This document shows positions 17,870 to 27,072 of a stretch of 64,000 nucleotides of DNA, one piece after another. The stretch lies in assembly GCA_020161835.1 (NCBI GenBank), contig JAIUNL010000002.1, positions 248,001 to 312,000 of the forward strand, read 5' to 3'. Positions within the stretch are counted from its first letter, which is position 1. Every line of letters begins with the position of its first letter. Under the pieces are notes generated by a model. The model ran no database searches and had not been told where the DNA came from. It was given only the letters and a program-made list of their open reading frames with translations. A program made the position numbers and the translations under genes. Source of the stretch: Bacteroidota bacterium. GTDB taxonomy: Bacteria; Bacteroidota; JABWAT01.

Positions 17870-19006
17870 CTACATCATAAACCCAAGCAGAATACCGGCA
17901 GCAACCGCACTTCCGATTACTCCGGCTACATTCGGTGCCATGGCGTGCATGAGCAAGTGGTTTTTAGGGTCATATTCCAAACCAATCATTTGCGAAACCC
18001 TGGCACTATCTGGAACTGCAGACACACCTGCGTTTCCAATCAGCGGATTGATTTTGTTTTCATCCTTTAAAAACAGATTCATTAACTTGACGAACAATAC
18101 TCCTGCCGCTGTAGCAACCATGAAAGATAATGCCCCCAAAGCAAAAATCAACACTGATTTTGGCGTCAGAAAAGTTGTCGCCTGAGTTGATGCGCCAACC
18201 GTTAATCCAATCAGAATGGTTACAATATCAATCAGTGGTCTGGCAGCCGTATCAGCCAATCGCTTGGTTACTCCACTTTCCTTGAGCAGGTTTCCAAAAA
18301 ACAACATTCCCAAAAGTGGCATTGCACTTGGTGAAATGAAAGTTGTTAAAAGCAAACCAACTACAGGAAAAAGAATTTTCTCCAGTTTTGTGACCGATCT
18401 CGGTGGCTTCATCCGGATGACCCGTTCTTTCGAATTGGTTAATGCCCGCATGATGGGTGGCTGAATGAGGGGCACCAAAGCCATGTAAGAATAGGCCGAG
18501 ATTGCAATTGCTCCTATAAGTTCTGGTGCAAGCTTCGAAGCCAGAAAAATAGCTGTTGGTCCGTCTGCCCCACCAATGATACCGATAGCCGCTGCTTCCT
18601 GCGGAGAAAAGCCCAATGCAATTGCACCAAGTAAAGTTGCAAAAATTCCAACCTGGGCAGCAGCACCTAACAGTAACAGTTTTGGGTTGGAGAGCAAGGT
18701 CGAAAAATCGAGCATGGCACCAATTCCCAGAAAGATCAGAGGCGGATAAATACCTTTCAGAACACCAAAATGAAGGTAGTTCATCACTGAGCCGGATTCA
18801 TAGATTCCAACCTGAAGATTGGCATTTTCAAGAAAGGGTACATTTCCGACCAAAATCCCGAATCCAATCGGAATCAGAAGCAGGGGTTCATATTCCTTTT
18901 TGATTGCCAGATAAATAAAAAGCAATCCAATCAGAAGCATGACCACATGACCCGGAGAAAAGTTGGCAAACGCCGTCAGGGAAAAGAATTTTTCCAAACC
19001 AGACAT
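17870..19006 (-). CDS. Na+-translocating decarboxylase beta subunit (OadB/MmdB type), operon 1
   Basis: This 378-residue polytopic membrane protein decarboxylates carboxybiotin and uses the energy to export Na+. The family signature [20 protein letters not shown] carries the Asp implicated in Na+ and proton movement, followed by [19 protein letters not shown]. The C-terminal half repeats the fold ([30 protein letters not shown]). The start was moved to the ATG at 19006 because a perfect GGAGG lies six bases before it; an upstream ATG at 19024 would overlap the biotin-carrier gene. It is last in a four-gene operon and is followed by a terminator. Confidence 0.95.
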   Translation of the reverse strand: MSGLEKFFSLTAFANFSPGHVVMLLIGLLFIYLAIKKEYEPLLLIPIGFGILVGNVPFLENANLQVGIYESGSVMNYLHFGVLKGIYPPLIFLGIGAMLDFSTLLSNPKLLLLGAAAQVGIFATLLGAIALGFSPQEAAAIGIIGGADGPTAIFLASKLAPELIGAIAISAYSYMALVPLIQPPIMRALTNSKERVIRMKPPRSVTKLEKILFPVVGLLLTTFISPSAMPLLGMLFFGNLLKESGVTKRLADTAARPLIDIVTILIGLTVGASTQATTFLTPKSVLIFALGALSFMVATAAGVLFVKLMNLFLKDENKINPLIGNAGVSAVPDSARVSQMIGLEYDPKNHLLMHAMAPNVAGVIGSAVAAGILLGFMM

Positions 19007-19007
19007 G

Positions 19008-19451
19008 TTAACCTCCGATCTCAATCAGAAGGTCACCTTCAAGCACCGAATCCCCTTTATCCACCTTAACTGCTGTAACCGTTCCGGCCTTATCTGAATT
19101 GATGGTATTCTCCATTTTCATAGCCTCCAGAACCAGCAGTTTGGTGCCAATATTTACCTGATCACCCACCTTAACGTGCATTTCAAGAACAGTTCCAGGA
19201 AGCGGTGATTTAATTCCCCCGGTTCCTTTTCTGTCTGTTGGTTTTGCAGTTCTGACGGTTGATTTTTCTGCATCTGTTGACGGAACTGCAACTGAGCGAA
19301 CCAATGTCGGTGTTTTTGTTGATTTTACTTCACGGTCAATTTCGACTGTGTAGGCCGCCCCATTAACTTCAATGGTTGCAAGATTCCCTTCAATTGACTG
19401 AATCTCGACTTCGTAATTATTTCCATTTATTGCGAATTTAAAGTTTTTCAT
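19008..19451 (-). CDS. Biotin carboxyl carrier protein, operon 1
   Basis: This 147-residue carrier shuttles CO2 on biotin between the carboxyltransferase and the membrane pump. The biotinylation motif is [17 protein letters not shown], with the modified Lys in AMKM about 35 residues from the end, inside a lipoyl-type hammerhead domain (residues 75-147). The N-terminal 50 residues ([17 protein letters not shown]) form a small beta domain shared with decarboxylase gamma/alpha carriers. Ala/Pro-rich hinges are short. An AAGGA ribosome site precedes the ATG. The stop is one base before the pump start, so translation is coupled. Confidence 0.95.
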   Translation of the reverse strand: MKNFKFAINGNNYEVEIQSIEGNLATIEVNGAAYTVEIDREVKSTKTPTLVRSVAVPSTDAEKSTVRTAKPTDRKGTGGIKSPLPGTVLEMHVKVGDQVNIGTKLLVLEAMKMENTINSDKAGTVTAVKVDKGDSVLEGDLLIEIGG

Positions 19452-19462
19452 ACTATATCCTT

Positions 19463-19951
19463 TTAATACCGGCGGGTTGAAGTGCGTTGAGGCACCTGAC
19501 GGAGGTTATAAATTTTTGAATTCCAGGGTGAATAAGTCCGGGCAATTTTCTTGATGGTTATCACTGTATTTTCTTCATCCCGTATCTGATGAAGGTACAA
19601 ATGAAGCGCCATGGCAATTGCAGCATTCATTTCACCCGATACACTCATATCCTTCCCTGATGGTAAATCAGAATGCCCCGACTTCATGACCCTGCTTCGG
19701 GTAAAGGCATTCAGCATCCGGGTAATCAAAGCAAAGGTGAGGTAAAGAAAAGTAAGTGAAAGAAAGACAATTACGATCCCGGTAATCGAGATCAAAATAG
19801 GGTTTCCATTTCCATTTACATCAATAGAAGTCAATCTGTCAAGAAAGAAGCCAAGCTCATTTACTGACGTTGAATGATGGGCCGGTACTTTGGCCATGGC
19901 CGCTTTGAGAGAGTCAGCCGCTGTGTTTTGAATGAACGTAAAAGTGATCAT
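19463..19951 (-). CDS. OadG-like gamma subunit of Na+-pump decarboxylase, operon 1
   Basis: This 162-residue protein has a single membrane helix near residues 50-75 (ITGIVIVFLSLTFLYLTFALITRML) and a hydrophilic C-terminal part (DLPSGKDMSVSGEMNAAIAMALHLYLHQ). This is the layout of OadG subunits, which hold the carboxyltransferase to the membrane pump. The start is set at 19951, where GAGG lies eight bases upstream and 7 bases separate it from the preceding stop. The longer frame would overlap the carboxyltransferase gene. The periplasmic N-terminus of about 48 residues is longer than in the operon 2 paralogue (117 residues). Confidence 0.85.
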   Translation of the reverse strand: MITFTFIQNTAADSLKAAMAKVPAHHSTSVNELGFFLDRLTSIDVNGNGNPILISITGIVIVFLSLTFLYLTFALITRMLNAFTRSRVMKSGHSDLPSGKDMSVSGEMNAAIAMALHLYLHQIRDEENTVITIKKIARTYSPWNSKIYNLRQVPQRTSTRRY

Positions 19952-19958
19952 CCCTGCC

Positions 19959-21518
19959 TCACAACGGAATATTGGCATGTTTTTTCGGAAGGTTGGTATC
20001 CTTCTTCGTTGCCAGCGACTGTAACGCCCTGATAATTCTGAACCGTGTATTCCTTGGTTCAATCACATCGTCAATGTAACCCAGCTTGGCGGCTACGTAC
20101 GGATTTGCAAATTTATTGCGGTATTCTTCTTCTTTATTTGCCAGGAAGGCTGCTCTTTCTTTCGGATCTGTAATTAAGGCTGTTTCTTTCTGATAAAGAA
20201 TTTCTGCAGCACCTTTCGGTCCCATCACTGCTATTTCTGCAGTTGGCCAGGCATAATTGATATCACCGCGAAGATGTTTCGAGCTCATCACATCGTAGGC
20301 ACCCCCGTAAGCTTTCCGTAAAATAACTGTGACTTTGGGAACGGTTGCTTCACCGTATGCAAAGAGTAATTTTGCACCATGAAGGATAATTCCACCATAT
20401 TCCTGTGTGGTTCCCGGCAGGAATCCAGGTACATCTACAAGAGTTACAATTCCAATATTAAAAGCATCACAGAACCTGACGAAACGAGCCGCTTTCCTGC
20501 TTGAGTTAATATCAAGAACACCAGCCAGATATTTGGGCTGATTGGCCACTATTCCAACTGCCGTCCCGTTAAATCTTGCAAATCCGGTTATAATATTCGG
20601 TGCAAAATTTTCATGAACTTCAAGAAATTCACCCATGTCAACGATTCTGTGAATCACATCTTTCACATCATAGGGTTTACTGGGGTTATCGGGAATAATT
20701 TCGTTCAAAACCGGATCAAGCCTGTCAATCGGATCTTCATTCGGAACGTAAGGTGGTTCTTCAAGATTATTCTGAGGCAGATAACTGATCAGTTTTCTGA
20801 TGAGCATCAATCCTTCTTTTTCAGAATCAACTGCAAAATGACAAACTCCGGATTTTGTTGCGTGGACTTCTGCTCCACCCAACTCCTCATCAGTTACATC
20901 TTCACCGGTTACTGTTTTCACAACTTTGGGTCCGGTAAGGAACATGTTTGAAGTTCCTTTTGACATGATGATAAAATCAGTCAGGGCCGGTGAATAAACG
21001 GCACCACCCGCACACGGACCAAATACAGCAGAAATCTGCGGAATCACACCAGACGCCAGAATATTACGTTCAAAAACTTCAGCATACCCGGCGAGAGATT
21101 TCACACCTTCCTGAATCCGGGCACCACCAGAATCATTCAAACCGATTACAGGTGCACCGGTTTTGGTTGCTTTATCCATGATTTTACAAATTTTCATGGC
21201 ATACATTTCAGAAAGAGATCCGCCAAAAACGGTAAAATCCTGTGCGAAAACATAAACAATCCGGCCATCAATGGTACCATAACCTGTTACAACACCATCA
21301 CCCAGATATTGTTGTTTTTCAAGGTCAAATCCAGGTTCCCGATGTGAAACAAACATATCAAATTCTTCAAAAGAACCTTCATCAAGGAGCATTTCAATTC
21401 TTTCACGTGCCGTATATTTTCCCTTGCTGTGCTGGGTTTCAATCCGTTTTTCACCGCCGCCAAGTTTTGCCTGGTTACGGAGGTCGAGCAATTCTTTAAT
21501 TTTATCCTGGATTAGCAT
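19959..21518 (-). CDS. mmdA: Acyl-CoA carboxyltransferase (MmdA/PccB type), operon 1
   Basis: This 519-residue alpha-type subunit transfers the carboxyl group of an acyl-CoA such as methylmalonyl-CoA to biotin. Both crotonase-like halves are present: [17 protein letters not shown] and [19 protein letters not shown] in the first, [25 protein letters not shown] and [19 protein letters not shown] in the second. The glycine-rich oxyanion motifs are intact. It leads the operon with AGGTGG before the ATG. The exact substrate (methylmalonyl-, glutaconyl- or propionyl-CoA) cannot be read from the sequence. Its fusion-free order with OadG, biotin carrier and OadB indicates a Na+-pump decarboxylase rather than a cytosolic carboxylase. 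Confidence 0.92.
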   Translation of the reverse strand: MLIQDKIKELLDLRNQAKLGGGEKRIETQHSKGKYTARERIEMLLDEGSFEEFDMFVSHREPGFDLEKQQYLGDGVVTGYGTIDGRIVYVFAQDFTVFGGSLSEMYAMKICKIMDKATKTGAPVIGLNDSGGARIQEGVKSLAGYAEVFERNILASGVIPQISAVFGPCAGGAVYSPALTDFIIMSKGTSNMFLTGPKVVKTVTGEDVTDEELGGAEVHATKSGVCHFAVDSEKEGLMLIRKLISYLPQNNLEEPPYVPNEDPIDRLDPVLNEIIPDNPSKPYDVKDVIHRIVDMGEFLEVHENFAPNIITGFARFNGTAVGIVANQPKYLAGVLDINSSRKAARFVRFCDAFNIGIVTLVDVPGFLPGTTQEYGGIILHGAKLLFAYGEATVPKVTVILRKAYGGAYDVMSSKHLRGDINYAWPTAEIAVMGPKGAAEILYQKETALITDPKERAAFLANKEEEYRNKFANPYVAAKLGYIDDVIEPRNTRFRIIRALQSLATKKDTNLPKKHANIPL

Positions 21519-21901
21519 TGATGTACCACCTGTTCAATAAATGAAAATGGGAAGCATCCAGTCGGATGGTTAATTTTGGGTTCTGAAATTCTGGCCGGAA
21601 TTCCGGCAGGTTAGAAAGAAAGCAACCCGGCAAATACCGGAGTGCCTGATTAAGTATCACAAGTTAGCAACCCAAGAAAAACCTTACAAGGTCTTTTTAT
21701 TTTGGTTTCATTATAATTCAGTCAAATCTGTCGTTTTATGGCAATCAGCAAGGCGTTTTGTAACCATAATCTAACGGTAAGAATTTGCTTAAACCCACAC
21801 CTGAAAGAAGAGTCTTTTCTCACATAATCTGATACACATTTTACACTGTGCAACAACCCTGACTTTTTTTTGGTATATTCAGCACTTTCCAGGAAAATTT
21901 C
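21519..21901. promoter_or_regulatory. Intergenic region with a possible structured leader of operon 1
   Basis: This spacer separates the leftward decarboxylase operon from the rightward sensor kinase. Read leftward, 21607-21675 carries the related words GGGTTGCTAACTT and GGGTTGCTTTCTT about 45 bases apart. Between them are two mutually exclusive small hairpins (GGCA...TGCC against CCGG...CCGG). A perfect palindrome GCCGGAATTCCGGC follows at 21594-21607. Such alternative pairing is typical of cis-acting leaders, but no known riboswitch consensus could be recognised. An ACCTT/AAGGT hairpin with flanking T-runs lies at about 21681-21698. Confidence 0.35.
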
Positions 21902-24900
21902 ATGCTGAAAACAACTCAAACTCTTCTATTATTTTCTTTCCTTTCCTTCATTTTTCTGAAAAACAGTTCGGCCCAATCAGACATCGGTTTGCCAGACATC
22001 AGAAATTATGGAAGTCAGGACCTAAGAGCGTCAAGTCAGGTTTGGACTGGTGCAGCGGGTGCTTTTGATTTGGTTTATTTTGGAACAAAAGGTGTGCTTC
22101 TTGAATTTGACGGAATGTCATGGAAATCTTACCCGACTCCCGACTTAAGAACGGTAAGATCCATTGCCGTTGATTCCTCCGGAAAAATCTGGTGGGGTAC
22201 AAGCAACAACTTTGGTTATATCGGAACTGATTCGGTTTTTAATCCGGTTTTTTCTTCCCTTTTCTCAAAAATCTCTGAGGATAAACGAAAATTTGGGAAT
22301 GTAACGTCGATCATTCCAACGCAAAATGGCGTTTATTTCCGTTCAGGCCGGTTCATTTTCAGATATTTCAACGATCAGGTTTACAAAATTGAAAAAAGCA
22401 GATCTATTGATGCACTTTCGCTGGTTGATGGCCAAATTTATGGCTCTGTTGATCAGAATGGATTGTTTATATTAAAAGATACAACGTCCACATCTTTACC
22501 CGGCACCATTGAGATTTCAAAGGATTATGTACCTTCCATTCTTCCCTATTCAGCAGATACACTTCTTCTGGTCACTGAACAGAATGGTTTGCTTTTATAT
22601 GGTCTAGAAACATTCAAACTCACCTCTCTGCCGGATGGAAAATATCCGCCTATGCTTTCCGGGAGGATTTATGGCGGACGAAAATTATCAAACGGTCACT
22701 TTATAATCTGGACTTTGGCGGCCGGACTTTTCGAATTTAATGGAAAAGGAAGATTTATCAGGCGGTTTACTGAAAAGGAAGGTTTGGTAAGCGACAACGT
22801 CAAATTTGTATTTGAGGATAAAAATCAAAATCTCTGGGTTACCACCGAAAGTGGCATCAGTTACATCGAATATCAGTCTCCCTTTTCCTTTTTTGACAAA
22901 CGAAACGGATTAAAAGGCATTGTGCACTCGATCGCCAGACATGATGGAATGCTTTATGTTGGAACCGGAGACGGATTATACAAACTCAGTCAGGGAACGG
23001 ATAAAAACGGTGGAAATGCCAGCCTGGAATTTATTCCGGGAATACAGGCACAGGTGTTTGGGATGCTTTCAACCGGAAATGAATTATTGGCCTCAACCGG
23101 AGACGGAATCTTTCAGATTAAACCTGAATTCAGAAAAATAAACCCGGCTCGTTCTTCAGTTCTTTATCAGGTTCCGGGGAAAACAGATTTACTAATTCTG
23201 GGATATCAGAAAGGTACTGCCCTGATTAGTAAGAAAAACGGCAGATGGTCTTCCTTTACAGCGGTAAAGGGAACAGATGATGTAAGAAGTATTTCCGGGG
23301 GATCAGGAACCCGGTTCTGGCTTGGAAGTCACTCAAATGGACTTTACCGCTTGGATCTTTCAATTCTGGGGTCCGATACCACTTCAAATGTTTCAAAAGC
23401 CGACACCACATTTAAATTTAACACCGGTCAGATTTTCACAGGAATGGTTTCAGACTGGCCTGTTTTTTCTCTTCAGGACGGACTTTTTTATCCGGATCCG
23501 GAAACCAGTTCACCAGTTCCGCTCAACTCAAAATGGCCTGAGTTAAACATGCAATTTGAAAAAACAGGCTTGTTCCATCAGGGAAAAGACGGTTCATTAC
23601 TAATTGCAACATCCGACGGGTCAGGGTTTTCTGAAAATCTGGCTTTATTTTTCCCTTCCCGGGAAAAAAAGTGGGAAAATCGCCCGGGTTCTCTTCAACG
23701 GTTAAGGGGTTACTCTTACACCTGCTTTTTCTCTGAGTCAGACGGAACAATCTGGGCTGGGACACAGGATGGACTCATTAGAATTGATAAACTAAATTCA
23801 AAGACAGAATTAAAATCAGGTGGTACCAACATCCGTGAAATTAAAACCGGTCATGGAACCGTTATTTTTTCAGGGAAAAACGGTTCGATTTGGCAGAAAA
23901 AACCTCCACTTATTTCCTGGAATGAAAATTCTCTTCATTTTCAATTTGCCAGAAACACCTTTACAACCGATTTAAAATCAGTATTCAGGTATAAGCTTGA
24001 AGGTCAGAATGAGTTGTGGTCAGCCTGGCAGGAGCAACCTTTTTGTTCATTTACAAATTTATGGCCGGGAAGTTACACTCTATTAGTTCAGGGAAAAAGT
24101 GAAGGTGGCGAGGCCTCAGCACCCGATTCATTCCAGTTTGAAATTGCAACGCCCTGGTATTTAAAATGGTATTTTTTGATTTTTTGTGCAGGTTTAACCG
24201 GCTTTTTTGTTTATCTGATCATAAGATTGAAGACACAACGTCTGCAGAAACAAAACGACACACTTGAAGCAAAAGTACTTGAAAAATCAAAAGAACTTTT
24301 GGTTTCTGAAAAAATGGCGGCAGTTGGTCAAATTTCGGGTGGACTTGCTCACGAAATCAACAATGGTCTGGCAATCATCAATGCAAATCTTCATCTGATT
24401 CAAATGAACCTGAATTCTGATTCAGGATTCCCAGGTGAAAAACTAAAACTGGAAGAACTGAATGATATCCGGCAGGCTATAAACGGAGCAAATCTGGGCA
24501 GTGAACGCATTCAGGATATTGTTGAAAGCATGAAAAAAGCCGCCAACCCGCACCAGATGGAACGCACGTTTATTCAGGTTGATGCAACCATCCGAACAGT
24601 AATTTCTTATTATCTTAAACCCGATACCGGAACCAAAATTGAATTTCTACCAGGTGAACCGCCGAGGTTTATCTGCAATCCGGGCTTGTTCAGTCTTGCT
24701 ATCTATAATCTTTTAAAAAACTCTGTTGATGCGGTTCAATCCTTAAAAAAGCAACTTACAACTGAGTCATTTTCGGGTAATGTCCAGGTTGAAACCAAAT
24801 ACGTGCAGGGAAAGGAACCTGCCCTCGTCGTCATCATAGCAGATAATGGAAACGGAATTCCGGGGCATCTCCAAAGCAAGATTTTTGATCCGTTTTTTAC

Positions 24901-25060
24901 AACCAAAGAAGTAGGATCAGGACGTGGACTTGGGTTGTATGAAGTTTATTCCATCATTTCAGGGATGGGCGGAAAAATAAAAGTTGAAAGCAATGAAGGA
25001 ACCGGAACCCGGTTTGTTCTGGAAATTCCCTATTCCAACCTAAAAAACGACCAAAAATAA
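21902..25060 (+). CDS. Two-component sensor kinase with periplasmic propeller
   Basis: This 1052-residue sensor kinase has a signal peptide (MLKTTQTLLLFSFLSFIFLKNSSAQ). Repeated regulator-propeller blades follow to about residue 690 (for example IAVDSSGKIWWGTSNNFGY and VFEDKNQNLWVTTESGISY), then a Y_Y_Y domain (NSLHFQFARNTF, YKLEGQNELWSAW) and a membrane helix near 760-785. The cytoplasmic part has a HisKA-like dimerisation helix with His817 in ISGGLAHEINNGLAI and an ATPase domain with NLLKNSVDAV, DNGNGIPG and FDPFFTTKEVGSGRGLGLY. No receiver is fused and no response-regulator gene is adjacent. It lies between two decarboxylase operons on the other strand, so it may sense conditions relevant to them (inference). 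Confidence 0.92.
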   Translation: MLKTTQTLLLFSFLSFIFLKNSSAQSDIGLPDIRNYGSQDLRASSQVWTGAAGAFDLVYFGTKGVLLEFDGMSWKSYPTPDLRTVRSIAVDSSGKIWWGTSNNFGYIGTDSVFNPVFSSLFSKISEDKRKFGNVTSIIPTQNGVYFRSGRFIFRYFNDQVYKIEKSRSIDALSLVDGQIYGSVDQNGLFILKDTTSTSLPGTIEISKDYVPSILPYSADTLLLVTEQNGLLLYGLETFKLTSLPDGKYPPMLSGRIYGGRKLSNGHFIIWTLAAGLFEFNGKGRFIRRFTEKEGLVSDNVKFVFEDKNQNLWVTTESGISYIEYQSPFSFFDKRNGLKGIVHSIARHDGMLYVGTGDGLYKLSQGTDKNGGNASLEFIPGIQAQVFGMLSTGNELLASTGDGIFQIKPEFRKINPARSSVLYQVPGKTDLLILGYQKGTALISKKNGRWSSFTAVKGTDDVRSISGGSGTRFWLGSHSNGLYRLDLSILGSDTTSNVSKADTTFKFNTGQIFTGMVSDWPVFSLQDGLFYPDPETSSPVPLNSKWPELNMQFEKTGLFHQGKDGSLLIATSDGSGFSENLALFFPSREKKWENRPGSLQRLRGYSYTCFFSESDGTIWAGTQDGLIRIDKLNSKTELKSGGTNIREIKTGHGTVIFSGKNGSIWQKKPPLISWNENSLHFQFARNTFTTDLKSVFRYKLEGQNELWSAWQEQPFCSFTNLWPGSYTLLVQGKSEGGEASAPDSFQFEIATPWYLKWYFLIFCAGLTGFFVYLIIRLKTQRLQKQNDTLEAKVLEKSKELLVSEKMAAVGQISGGLAHEINNGLAIINANLHLIQMNLNSDSGFPGEKLKLEELNDIRQAINGANLGSERIQDIVESMKKAANPHQMERTFIQVDATIRTVISYYLKPDTGTKIEFLPGEPPRFICNPGLFSLAIYNLLKNSVDAVQSLKKQLTTESFSGNVQVETKYVQGKEPALVVIIADNGNGIPGHLQSKIFDPFFTTKEVGSGRGLGLYEVYSIISGMGGKIKVESNEGTGTRFVLEIPYSNLKNDQK

Positions 25061-25101
25061 AAAACCCCGTTTCCGCAGACAATGGTCTGAAGAAACGGGG
25101 T
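25058..25101 (-). terminator. Terminator of the second sodium-pump operon
   Basis: ACCCCGTTTC and GAAACGGGGT pair, with a second inner stem CAGAC/GTCTG. On the minus strand a run of T residues follows, so it ends the leftward operon. It also lies just after the kinase stop codon but lacks a T-run in that direction. Confidence 0.8.
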
Positions 25102-25134
25102 ACAGCAGAATAACAACCACAGGGAGAGGTGTTA

Positions 25135-26280
25135 TTACTTTCCTAAAATTGCGAGCAGAACACCGGCAGCAATTGCCGTTCCAACCACACCTGCCACGTT
25201 AGGTCCCATGGCGTGCATCAGCAGGTAATTGTTCGGGTTATACTCCTGACCGACGTTATGAGAAACACGGGCAGCCATTGGAACTGCAGAAACCCCTGCA
25301 GAACCAATCAGCGGATTGATTTTTCCGCCGGACAATTTATACATAATTTTTCCGATGAGAAGTCCGCCTACAGTTGAAAGACTAAAGGCAACCACACCCA
25401 GAGAAATGATTTTCAGCGTTTCCATTCTCAGAAACTGATCAGCAGCCATTGTAAGACCCACGCAGGTTCCCAGGAAAAACGTCACAATATTGATCAGTTC
25501 GTTTTGTGCCATATTGACCAGACGATCAACCACACCCGATTCCTTCATCAGATTTCCGCCCATCAGCATCGCCAAAAGCGGTGCAGCCGGTGGAACAATA
25601 AACACACCCACCACGGTAACTGCAATCGGGAAGATGATTTTGATCTTTTTGGATACAGGTTTTGCCGGTGGCATTTCTACAGCACGTTCAGCATCAGTCG
25701 TCATCCATCTCATGATTGGCGGCTGAATCAGCGGAACCAAAGCCATGTAAGAATAGGCGGCAACCGCAATCGGACCCAAAAGATGAGGTGCGAGTTTAAG
25801 CGTCAGATAAATTGCAGTCGGACCATCAGCACCGCCGATAATACCGATTGCAGCTGCTTCCTGAAGATTAAAGCCAAGTGCAACTGCTGCAAATAAAGCT
25901 GCAAAAACACCAAATTGTGCACCTGCACCCATCAGAAAGGTTTTTGGTGAAGCCAGAAGCGGACCAAAATCAGTCATTGCCCCGATTCCCAGAAAAATCA
26001 GCGGCGGAAAGATTTCAAGTTCGATTCCTTTTGAAAGATAGTAGTAAAGACCACCAATCTGCTCAATACCGTCAACCATTACTGGTGCATTCATCAGTCC
26101 GTTTCCAGGAAGGTTGGTCAGGAAGGCTCCCAAACCGATCGGAAGCAGCAAGAGAGGTTCAAATCCCTTCTTGATTGCCAACCAGATCAGCAGAGAAGCA
26201 ACTGCCAGCATGAGGACCTGACCCCATTCCAACTGCCAGTAACCCATCCCGTAAATAAATTTCATCAAATTTTCATACAT
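25135..26280 (-). CDS. Na+-translocating decarboxylase beta subunit (OadB/MmdB type), operon 2
   Basis: This 381-residue membrane pump subunit is a paralogue of the operon 1 protein. It has the same signature [22 protein letters not shown], followed by [19 protein letters not shown], and in the second half NPLIGSAGVSAVPMAARVSHNVGQ and LLMHAMGPNVAGVVGTAIAAGVLL. The two copies differ mainly in the N-terminal helices and the loops, so the duplication is not recent. It follows the biotin carrier by 11 bases and ends at a hairpin terminator. Its role is carboxybiotin decarboxylation coupled to Na+ export. Confidence 0.95.
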   Translation of the reverse strand: MYENLMKFIYGMGYWQLEWGQVLMLAVASLLIWLAIKKGFEPLLLLPIGLGAFLTNLPGNGLMNAPVMVDGIEQIGGLYYYLSKGIELEIFPPLIFLGIGAMTDFGPLLASPKTFLMGAGAQFGVFAALFAAVALGFNLQEAAAIGIIGGADGPTAIYLTLKLAPHLLGPIAVAAYSYMALVPLIQPPIMRWMTTDAERAVEMPPAKPVSKKIKIIFPIAVTVVGVFIVPPAAPLLAMLMGGNLMKESGVVDRLVNMAQNELINIVTFFLGTCVGLTMAADQFLRMETLKIISLGVVAFSLSTVGGLLIGKIMYKLSGGKINPLIGSAGVSAVPMAARVSHNVGQEYNPNNYLLMHAMGPNVAGVVGTAIAAGVLLAILGK

Positions 26281-26291
26281 AGAAGTAACTC

Positions 26292-26693
26292 TTATTCAAA
26301 AGTGACCAGAACCTGGCCGGATTCGATGGTATCACCCACCTTGACGTGAATTTTCTTAACCTTCGCATTAAACGGGCAGGAAACGTTGGTTTTCATTTTC
26401 ATGGCTTCCATGATGAAAAGAACATCCTTCATTTTTACTTCCTGACCTTCACTGATCGGGATTTCAAGCATCACACCATTCATGGGTGACTGAAGACTTT
26501 TTGCATCAACTGGTCCCTGAGCTGCTCTTGGAGCGGGTGCCGGTGCAGCAACACGAGGCTGAGCAACCGGTGTATTGATGCTGTATGCCTGAGGCGGATA
26601 AAGAGGTTGTGGTTCTGCCATATCTTCATCAGATACAACTTCTACATCGACTTCATAACGTTTGCCATTAACAGTAATCAAAAGCTTTTTCAT
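26292..26693 (-). CDS. Biotin carboxyl carrier protein, operon 2
   Basis: This 133-residue carrier has a biotin attachment motif FIMEAMKMKTNVSCP, with the modified Lys in AMKM, in a C-terminal biotinyl domain. An Ala/Pro-rich hinge (PRVAAPAPAPRAAQGP, residues 45-65) gives the swinging arm that links the carboxyltransferase and membrane subunits. Operon 1 has no such hinge, which is a useful difference between the paralogues. The N-terminus MKKLLITVNGKRYEVDVEV is the small beta domain seen in decarboxylase carriers. It is third of the four core subunits in the operon. Confidence 0.95.
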   Translation of the reverse strand: MKKLLITVNGKRYEVDVEVVSDEDMAEPQPLYPPQAYSINTPVAQPRVAAPAPAPRAAQGPVDAKSLQSPMNGVMLEIPISEGQEVKMKDVLFIMEAMKMKTNVSCPFNAKVKKIHVKVGDTIESGQVLVTFE

Positions 26694-26705
26694 TTTCGTA
26701 AATCC

Positions 26706-27059
26706 TTATTTTCTGATATTAATCTGGTGTGATCTCATTTGTGCTGAACGACCCGAGGATCTCCAGGCAGTGGTATTTTTTCCGCCAAGAAACTGAATCT
26801 TCCTGATAACCACAGGTGCCTGAAAAGTTGATTCAGCAGCAGCTGCAATGATGGCAACCAGTTCATCGTTCATTTCTTCAGTAACTTCCTGAGTTTCGAT
26901 CTTTTTCGCATACTGACTGATTTTTCGTTTATTCAGAAACTCATCAGCAAACTTGAAGCACCATATCATTCCGGCCAGAAAACTAAGTGAGGCAAAAACG
27001 ACACTGATTCCAACAACCATTAATAACAGAGCTTCAATCAAACTTTCTTCATAGGTCAT
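26706..27059 (-). CDS. OadG-like gamma subunit, operon 2
   Basis: This 117-residue protein has one membrane helix close to the N-terminus (EALLLMVVGISVVFASLSFLAGMIW) and a cytoplasmic tail. The tail contains NDELVAIIAAAAES, a helix seen in many OadG proteins (the matching part in operon 1 reads MNAAIAMALHLYL). The tail ends in a basic segment (WRSSGRSAQMRSHQINIRK). It anchors the carboxyltransferase to the pump. The ATG follows an AAGGGG site, 13 bases after the carboxyltransferase stop. Confidence 0.85.
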   Translation of the reverse strand: MTYEESLIEALLLMVVGISVVFASLSFLAGMIWCFKFADEFLNKRKISQYAKKIETQEVTEEMNDELVAIIAAAAESTFQAPVVIRKIQFLGGKNTTAWRSSGRSAQMRSHQINIRK

Positions 27060-27072
27060 ATCAATTTTCCCC

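Noticed and set aside
19952-20062. Longer N-terminus for the operon 1 OadG-like protein
   Set aside because: It would lie inside the carboxyltransferase gene in another frame. The ATG at 19951 has a good ribosome site and gives a normal gamma subunit.
25058-25101. Hairpin after the sensor kinase as its own terminator
   Set aside because: The T-run follows only on the minus strand, so it mainly serves the second decarboxylase operon.
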